This document shows, piece after piece, positions 59,149 through 64,000 of a stretch of 64,000 nt of DNA. Location: positions 124,001 through 188,000 of the forward strand of contig CAWGZJ010000008.1 of the NCBI GenBank assembly GCA_963826975.1, given 5' to 3'. The position numbers and the translations under genes were made by a program. This DNA comes from Palsa-883 sp963826975 (GTDB taxonomy: Bacteria; Pseudomonadota; Alphaproteobacteria; Acetobacterales; Acetobacteraceae). Position 1 is the stretch's first letter. Each line of letters opens with the position of its first letter. The notes under the pieces were generated by a model. The model was not told the DNA's origin and ran no database searches. It saw nothing but the letters and a program-made list of their open reading frames with translations.

Positions 59149-60489
59149 TCAATCGTCGAACAGATTCTCGCGTAATGTCATGCCCTTGTACTCGGTGCGG
59201 AACCGCCCGCGGCGTTGCAGCTCCGGCACCAGAAGTTCGACGATCGCGGCGAGATCACCGGGCATCGACACCACGTGGCCGAGCATGAAGCCGCCACGAC
59301 TGCCGGTCGCCTCGAACGCCTCTTCCATGTGGTCCGCCACCTGCGCCGCCGTGCCGGCCACAGTGCGCTCGTACCCGGTGGCGAATCGCATGCCGTGCTC
59401 GAAGAATTCTTTCCGCGTGATCTCCGCATCAGCACCGAGATTGACGACCAGCTCGCGCACGAAGCCCACCGGCGAGGCCTGGCTGGCGACGATCTCCTTG
59501 TGCAGATCGCCAAGGGTAAATCGTTCCGGCAGCGTCGAGAAATCGTAGCCGCTGTTGTGCGACAGGTAGACCCCGGCACCCTCCGGCGGGATCGCGGTCA
59601 GCAGGCGGTTGCGTTGGGCGAGCGCCTCGCGCTCGGTCTCGGCCACGACGGTGGGTTGCTGCCAGACGATGCCCATGCTCTGCGGGTCGTGGCCCAGCGC
59701 GGCGACCGCCTCGTCAAGCGCCTTGCGCTGGGCAATCTGCAGCTTCAGCGGCATATCGGCGCCGAACGCCATGTCGGCGACATACGCGCAGGCGCGGATG
59801 CCGCGCGCCGAGCCGCCCGCCTGCAGCAGCAGCGGCCGCCCCTGCGGCGAGGGCGGCGTGTTCAGCGGCCCGCTGACCTTGAAGAATTTTCCGCGATGCT
59901 CGACGTCGTGCACCTTGGCCGGGTCGCCCACCCGGCCGCTGGCATGGTCCCACAGCATCGCGTCCGGCTCGACGCTGTCCCACAGCGTGCGGCAGACATC
60001 GATGAACTCCTCCATCCGGGCGTAGCGCTCGTCGTGGTCGGGCAGCTCGTCATAGCCGTAGTTGGCGAAATCCGACCGCCGCGTCGAGGTGATGACGTTG
60101 AACGCGATGCGCCCTCCGGTGACGTGATCCAGCGAGTTGAACAGCCGCGCCAGGTAGTACGGATGCATGAACGTGGTGGAGTAGGTGACGCCGAACCCGA
60201 GATGCCTGGTCACCCGCGCCATCGCCACCGACAGCGGTGCCAGGTCCTGGCGCGGCCAGGAAACGCCCCAGCGCACCGCCGCGTCGCGCGAGCCCTGCCA
60301 GGTGCTGGGCACGCCGGTACCGTCGCCGGAGAACAGCATGTCGAACTTGCCGCGTTCGGCGATGCGCGCCATTTCCTCGAACATCGCGACGTCAGGGTAG
60401 GTCATGCCCGGCCAGGCGCCCGGCATCCGCCAGCGGCCGTCCATGTGGATGTAGGAAAAGTCGAAGGCGAGGTGCATCCGCTTCTTCAT
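59149..60489 (-). CDS. NtaA/SnaA/DszA-family flavin-dependent monooxygenase
   Basis: An LLM-superfamily monooxygenase of about 446 residues. Features: LAFDFSYIHMDGRWRMPGAW at the start, FDMLFSGDGTGVPSTWQGSR, LSVAMARVTRHLGFGVTYST, LDHVTGGRIAFNVITSTRRS, AKVHDVEHRGKFFKVSGPLN and RPLLLQAGGSARGIRACAYV. Members oxidise nitrilotriacetate, EDTA, pristinamycin or sulfur heterocycles using FMNH2 from a partner flavin reductase; none is adjacent. The ATG at 60489 trims 13 unconserved residues; GGAG lies upstream. Divergent from the ABC importer operon. Confidence 0.88.
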   Translation of the reverse strand: MKKRMHLAFDFSYIHMDGRWRMPGAWPGMTYPDVAMFEEMARIAERGKFDMLFSGDGTGVPSTWQGSRDAAVRWGVSWPRQDLAPLSVAMARVTRHLGFGVTYSTTFMHPYYLARLFNSLDHVTGGRIAFNVITSTRRSDFANYGYDELPDHDERYARMEEFIDVCRTLWDSVEPDAMLWDHASGRVGDPAKVHDVEHRGKFFKVSGPLNTPPSPQGRPLLLQAGGSARGIRACAYVADMAFGADMPLKLQIAQRKALDEAVAALGHDPQSMGIVWQQPTVVAETEREALAQRNRLLTAIPPEGAGVYLSHNSGYDFSTLPERFTLGDLHKEIVASQASPVGFVRELVVNLGADAEITRKEFFEHGMRFATGYERTVAGTAAQVADHMEEAFEATGSRGGFMLGHVVSMPGDLAAIVELLVPELQRRGRFRTEYKGMTLRENLFDD

Positions 60490-60822
60490 GCGGTGGTCTC
60501 CGTTGGGCGTTTTACTGCCGAACGGCAAGCAATATCGGGGCCGCGCGGGTGCCCGGGGGACAAAGGTAACGCCGGGTGATGCCGGCGCCGGACCAGGTCA
60601 CGGTAGGCAGTATGTCACATTGGGCGGACAATGCCGTGTGATGCCGCCCGGCTGAGCCGCATTGTGCTGGACCCGCTTGTCGAGCTGATCGACTGTGTTG
60701 GTCTCGCGCCGCGGCGTCTCCTGTGATCCCGCAACGCCAGCCGATCCGCGTCGCTCCCTTGCGACAATTCGACAGCCTGTCCAAGCTCTGGCCGGCTTAT
60801 CAAGCAAATTGGGGAATGTCGG
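60490..60822. other. Divergent intergenic region, no gene recognised
   Basis: This 333-base region separates the divergent monooxygenase and ABC binding-protein genes. I see no open frame of note, no tRNA, and no strong hairpin; it probably carries both promoters. Confidence 0.6.
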
Positions 60823-61728
60823 ATGAGGAAGCTGCGTCGCATTGCCGTCCTGGCGTCGGTTCTGGCGCTAGGCCTGTGCGGCTTCGCCGGCGCCGCGCGC
60901 GCCAACTCGACATTGCAAACCGTCCTTAAGCGCGGCGAGTTCCTCGCCGGCATCACCGCCAACTCACCGCCGAGCGCCTACCTCGACGCGCAGGGCCGCC
61001 AGGTCGGCTACTGCGCCGATGTCGCACGCTACCTGGCCCGCCGGCTGGGCGTGAAGCTGACCTTCGTGCCGGTCACCGCGGCCTCGCGCATTCCGCTGCT
61101 GACAACCGGGCGCATTGATGCGGAAGTTGCCGTCACCACGCCGCAGAAGGTGCGCAACGAGGTAGTGGATTTCACCTACAGCTACATCTGGGACAACGGC
61201 GTGCTGCTGGTGCGCGCCGGGTCCAGCGTCAAGCCCGAGGATTATCAGAACGCCAGCAAGACGATCGGCGCCGTTCAAGGCGACGGCTTCATCGACCGAT
61301 GGAAACAGGTCTCGCCGGCGGCAAAATTCCAGTTGTTCCACGAGGCGTCCGATGTCGCCGGCGCGCTACGCAAGGGCGATGTCGATGCCGCGATCGTCAA
61401 CCAGAACGCCGCGGTGCTGTTTGTCCGCGCCGGAGGGATGGCGATGACCCCGCCGTGGACCAACTCGCCCGACGCCATCATGGTGCGGCAGGACAATTCG
61501 AAGTGGCGCAATTGGCTGGACTGGGCGTTGCAGCGCATGTGGGTCGAGGGCACGCTGCAGAAGCTCTACGTCAAATGGTTCGCCGTCGAGCCGAGTTTTT
61601 CACTTGGCGATTACGGCCAGATCCAGCCGCGCGTAATGGAAATCGGCAAGACCGACGATCCGTGGAACAAGCTGCCGGACGGATTTCTCGACACGTTGCT
61701 GGGTCCGGAATCGTGGAAACTCGATTGA
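60823..61728 (+). CDS. ABC transporter substrate-binding protein, family 3 (polar amino acid type)
   Basis: A 301-residue periplasmic binding protein with a signal peptide (RKLRRIAVLASVLALGLCGF, cleaved after GAARA). The SBP_bac_3 domain begins VLKRGEFLAGITANSPPSAY, then QVGYCADVARYLARRLGVKL, TTGRIDAEVAVTTPQKVRNE and VNQNAAVLFVRAGGM. Family 3 proteins bind amino acids or related small ligands such as opines. It opens an operon with two permeases; no ATPase gene is found within the window. Confidence 0.9.
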   Translation: MRKLRRIAVLASVLALGLCGFAGAARANSTLQTVLKRGEFLAGITANSPPSAYLDAQGRQVGYCADVARYLARRLGVKLTFVPVTAASRIPLLTTGRIDAEVAVTTPQKVRNEVVDFTYSYIWDNGVLLVRAGSSVKPEDYQNASKTIGAVQGDGFIDRWKQVSPAAKFQLFHEASDVAGALRKGDVDAAIVNQNAAVLFVRAGGMAMTPPWTNSPDAIMVRQDNSKWRNWLDWALQRMWVEGTLQKLYVKWFAVEPSFSLGDYGQIQPRVMEIGKTDDPWNKLPDGFLDTLLGPESWKLD

Positions 61729-61780
61729 GGCCCTGGAAGCTCGTTTGATCCACCGAGCGCGCGCGATGGCTTGGTAACGC

Positions 61781-62416
61781 ATGGATTGGGCAATTCTCTG
61801 GGAGTACCGCGCGGCGCTGGCCGGCGGGCTCGCGATCACACTGGCGGTCTCGGCGCTGGCGATCGTTGGCGCAACAATTGTCGGCGTGCTGGTGGGCTGC
61901 CTGCGCGGCAGTGGCGTCTACCTCCTGCAACGAATGACCGCGACCTACACCGAGTTGCTGCGCAACCTGCCACTGATCGTCAAGCTGTTCTTCCTGTATT
62001 TCGTGATCGGCCTGCCGGCGTTGCCGGCGGCGCTCGCCGCGCTGGTGCTGCATCAGAGCGCCTACATCGCCGACGTGACCGAAGCCGGCCTGCGCTCGGT
62101 CGGGCGCGGTCAGCTCGATGCCGGCTTGTCGCTTGGGCTGAAGCGTTGGCGGGTGTACCGCCGCATTATCTTGCCGCAGACCGTGCGTGTCATGCTGCCG
62201 CCGATGACCTCGCAGTACGTGTCGGTGGTCAAGAATACGTCGGTGGTGGCGCTGATCGGCGTCGCCGACCTGACGTTCCAGACGCAGCAGATCAATGTCG
62301 AGACGTTCCGCGGCTTCGAGGCAGCAACCGCGGCGACGCTGCTCTACATGCTGGTGGCGGGCGCGGTGATCGCCGGCATGACCCGGCTACAGCGCCGGCA
62401 GACGATGATGCGGTGA
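61781..62416 (+). CDS. Amino acid-type ABC transporter permease (HisM/GlnP family), first
   Basis: A 211-residue inner-membrane protein with about five helices. GITLAVSALAIVGATIVGVL-like segment (LAITLAVSALAIVGATIVGV), MTATYTELLRNLPLIVKLFF and the EAA loop GLSLGLKRWRVYRRIILPQT near residue 115 (the HisM/GlnP form). The end SPQ/LQRRQTMMR meets the next start. It is coupled to the second permease by a GTGA overlap. Confidence 0.9.
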   Translation: MDWAILWEYRAALAGGLAITLAVSALAIVGATIVGVLVGCLRGSGVYLLQRMTATYTELLRNLPLIVKLFFLYFVIGLPALPAALAALVLHQSAYIADVTEAGLRSVGRGQLDAGLSLGLKRWRVYRRIILPQTVRVMLPPMTSQYVSVVKNTSVVALIGVADLTFQTQQINVETFRGFEAATAATLLYMLVAGAVIAGMTRLQRRQTMMR

Positions 62417-63177
62417 CCGGGGCGGTGACAGGAACGACGACTGGCGCAGCGACCCCGCAGGTCTGGATCTGGCGTGTTCTGGTGACGGCGTCGCTGCTCC
62501 TGTCCGCGTGGCTGGTGACGACGCTCGACTGGACGCGCGTCGTGCCGTCGGGGCAATTCCTGTTGCTGGCGCTCGGCCGAAGCTGGTGGCTGGCGACTAT
62601 TGCCATGGCGATCGGGATCACGGCCGCCGTCCCCCTGGCGCTGCTGCGCGTCTATGGCCCGCGCTGGCCGCGACGCGGCGCGACCGTGCTGATCGAGGCA
62701 GTGCGCGCCACGCCTGAGCTGATGATCATTTTCTGGGTCTACTTCACCCTGCCAGTGATCACCGGCAGCCAAGTCAGCGCTTGGAACGCGGCTCTGGGTT
62801 CGCTGTCGGTCATTGCCGCGGCCTATCTCGCCGAGGTCGTGCGCGCCGGCCTGTATTCGGTGCCGATGGAGCAGCGCGAGGCCGCCAGGGCCTTGGGCTT
62901 GAAACCGGTCGCCGTATACCGTCTTATCGTGCTGCCGCAGGCGCTGCGCAACATGCTGCCAGCGTTGATCGCGCAACTGGTGTCTCTGTTCAAGACCACA
63001 TCGCTGGTCTACGCGATCGGCGTGATGGATTTCTTCCGCGCGGTCAGTGTAACGAACAACGCGGTCTATGCGCCCTATCCGCTCTATATCGTGCTCGCCG
63101 CTGGGTACTTCGTAAGTTGCTGGACCATCACGCAGGTGGTCCGACGCTTCGATCCCGCCTATCAATTGCTGGATTAG
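62413..63177 (+). CDS. Amino acid-type ABC transporter permease, second
   Basis: About 254 residues, second permease of the heterodimeric importer. Helices at the N-terminus (VLVTASLLLSAWLVTTLDW), LIEAVRATPELMIIFWVYFT, SLSVIAAAYLAEVVRAGLYS, the EAA loop AARALGLKPVAVYRLIVLPQ and ALRNMLPALIAQLVSLFKTT. It begins at GTG 62413, inside the first permease's stop (GTGA); GTG 62425 is a possible alternative. The ATPase subunit must lie elsewhere. Confidence 0.88.
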   Translation: MTGAVTGTTTGAATPQVWIWRVLVTASLLLSAWLVTTLDWTRVVPSGQFLLLALGRSWWLATIAMAIGITAAVPLALLRVYGPRWPRRGATVLIEAVRATPELMIIFWVYFTLPVITGSQVSAWNAALGSLSVIAAAYLAEVVRAGLYSVPMEQREAARALGLKPVAVYRLIVLPQALRNMLPALIAQLVSLFKTTSLVYAIGVMDFFRAVSVTNNAVYAPYPLYIVLAAGYFVSCWTITQVVRRFDPAYQLLD

Positions 63178-63210
63178 CAGTTTGCGAGCTGCCGCCGGTA
63201 GGTTCCCAAC

Positions 63211-63240
63211 GTAGGGTGGAAAAGCGCAGCGTCTTCCGCC
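63211..63240. repeat. Short REP-like hairpin
   Basis: GTAGGGTGGAAAAGCGCAGC and GTCTTCCGCC: GGTGGAA pairs with TTCCGCC across GCGCAGCGT. This form of hairpin occurs between genes in many GC-rich proteobacteria. It follows the second permease stop and is likely part of its 3' end. Confidence 0.55.
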
Positions 63241-63368
63241 ACTCTGCACCACCCGCTCGCTGCCGGGCTTGATGCACGACGAGACGCAGCACTCCGCTCC
63301 GCCCCACGCGGCCCTCACGCAGGGCCGGCTTTTCGCTCCAACCGTCGATCATCCAACGGAGTCCCCAA

Positions 63369-63995
63369 ATGTCCGATGAACTGATCTTCTACACCAACCC
63401 GGCATCGCGTGGCCGGATCGTGCGTTGGATGCTCGAAGAGATCGGCCAGCCTTACCGCACCGAGGTGCTCGACTACGGCACCACCATGAAGGCGCCCGCC
63501 TATCTTGCGATCAATCCGATGGGGAAGGTGCCTGCCATCCGGCACGGCGACACCGTTGTCACCGAGGGCGCGGCGATCTGCGCCTACCTCGCCGATGCCT
63601 TCCCCCAGGCCGGCCTTGCGCCACCGCCGGGCGACCGTCAGCGCGGTCCGTATTACCGCTGGCTGTTCTTCAGCTCCGGCCCGGTCGAGGCCGCGGTGTC
63701 CAACACCGCGCTGGGTTTCGCAGTGCCGGAAGGGCGCGAGAGAATGATGGGGTATGGCTGCCTTGCCGATACCATGAACGCGCTCGAGGGCGCGGTCTCG
63801 CGCAGCGCCTACATCGCCGGCGACAGCTTTACCGCCGCCGATGTCTATGTCGGGTCGCAGATCGGCTTCGGCCTGCAGTTTGGCACGATCGAGAAGCGCC
63901 CCGCGTTCGAACGGTATTGGGAACGTCTCCGCCAGCGGCCGGCCGCGGTGCGCGCGAAGGAAATCGACGACGCGATCATGCCACGGCAGGCGTAG
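63369..63995 (+). CDS. Glutathione S-transferase family protein (second GST)
   Basis: A 208-residue GST. N-domain: FYTNPASRGRIVRWMLEEIG (active Ser/Asn region), LAINPMGKVPAIRHGDTVV (cis-Pro), TEGAAICAYLADAFP (glutathione-binding ESxAI-like). C-domain: FTAADVYVGSQIGFGLQFGT with the N-capping box (S/TxxD). GST of the beta/nu-like soluble type; substrate unknown. It is the last gene in the window and ends 5 bases before the edge. Confidence 0.9.
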   Translation: MSDELIFYTNPASRGRIVRWMLEEIGQPYRTEVLDYGTTMKAPAYLAINPMGKVPAIRHGDTVVTEGAAICAYLADAFPQAGLAPPPGDRQRGPYYRWLFFSSGPVEAAVSNTALGFAVPEGRERMMGYGCLADTMNALEGAVSRSAYIAGDSFTAADVYVGSQIGFGLQFGTIEKRPAFERYWERLRQRPAAVRAKEIDDAIMPRQA

Positions 63996-64000
63996 ACATC

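Overview
This window is a GC-rich bacterial chromosome segment. The gene content (DUF1491, the alphaproteobacterial dihydrofolate-reductase-like protein, glgC-glgA-glgX-malQ order, OxlT-like antiporter, many ABC importers, BrnA-like protein) and base composition fit an alphaproteobacterium, most likely a Rhodospirillales/Acetobacteraceae-type organism. That placement is inference from gene style only; there is no rRNA, and I recognised no tRNA.

Layout. 1-7.1 kb: glycogen metabolism (glgC, glgA, a twice-frameshifted glgX that runs in frame into malQ). 7.3-12 kb: Vgb-like beta-propeller, DUF72, alkylation repair (alkB, ogt) and a class V aminotransferase. 12.07-13.43 kb: an IS481 element with a 5-bp target duplication, inserted inside a copy of a dispersed repeat. 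13.5-20.5 kb: DUF1491, a three-gene NMT1-type ABC importer, an EamA exporter divergent from an Lrp regulator, an OxlT-type antiporter, a GST and a DUF4399 periplasmic protein. 20.5-21.6 kb: a small toxin/antitoxin-like patch (PIN remnant, HEPN-like protein, unknown partner). 21.8-28.6 kb: class III aminotransferase, DHFR-like protein, parE, a decayed DHA2 efflux gene, AAG and Mug glycosylases. 28.6-36 kb: a frameshifted aldo/keto reductase, LysR remnant, cupin, HADs, phosphoesterase, type-5 UDG, NYN protein, folK and an orphan BrnA-like antitoxin. 36-42.7 kb: a 3-hydroxybutyrate-dehydrogenase-like SDR, a frameshifted peptide-type binding protein, and an operon of an aldo/keto reductase with three luciferase-like oxidoreductases. 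42.8-50.8 kb: AceE/transketolase-like enzyme, phosphoesterase, LysR remnant, malonyl-CoA decarboxylase, NAD(P)HX repair enzyme, orphan ParA and a CopD-like membrane protein. 51.0-52.3 kb: a large tandem array of ~142-bp units. 52.7-55.9 kb: an unrecognised protein, a GxxExxY remnant, an IS3 element and repeats. 56-64 kb: creatininase, ketopantoate-reductase (frameshifted) and SDR operon; a receiver protein; an NtaA-type monooxygenase; a polar amino-acid-type ABC importer; a GST.

Themes. (1) Five base-repair enzymes (AlkB, Ogt, AAG, Mug, type-5 UDG) lie within about 25 kb. (2) Otherwise intact genes are broken by single-base frameshifts (glgX twice, aldo/keto reductase, binding protein, PanE family). 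These could be assembly errors or genuine decay and need raw-read checking. (3) At least four families of short dispersed or hairpin repeats recur between genes. (4) The most unusual structure is the ~142-bp tandem array just downstream of an orphan parA-like gene. It lacks stop codons across long stretches in several frames, has a unit length that is not a multiple of three, and carries two short palindromes per unit, so it looks structural rather than protein-coding.
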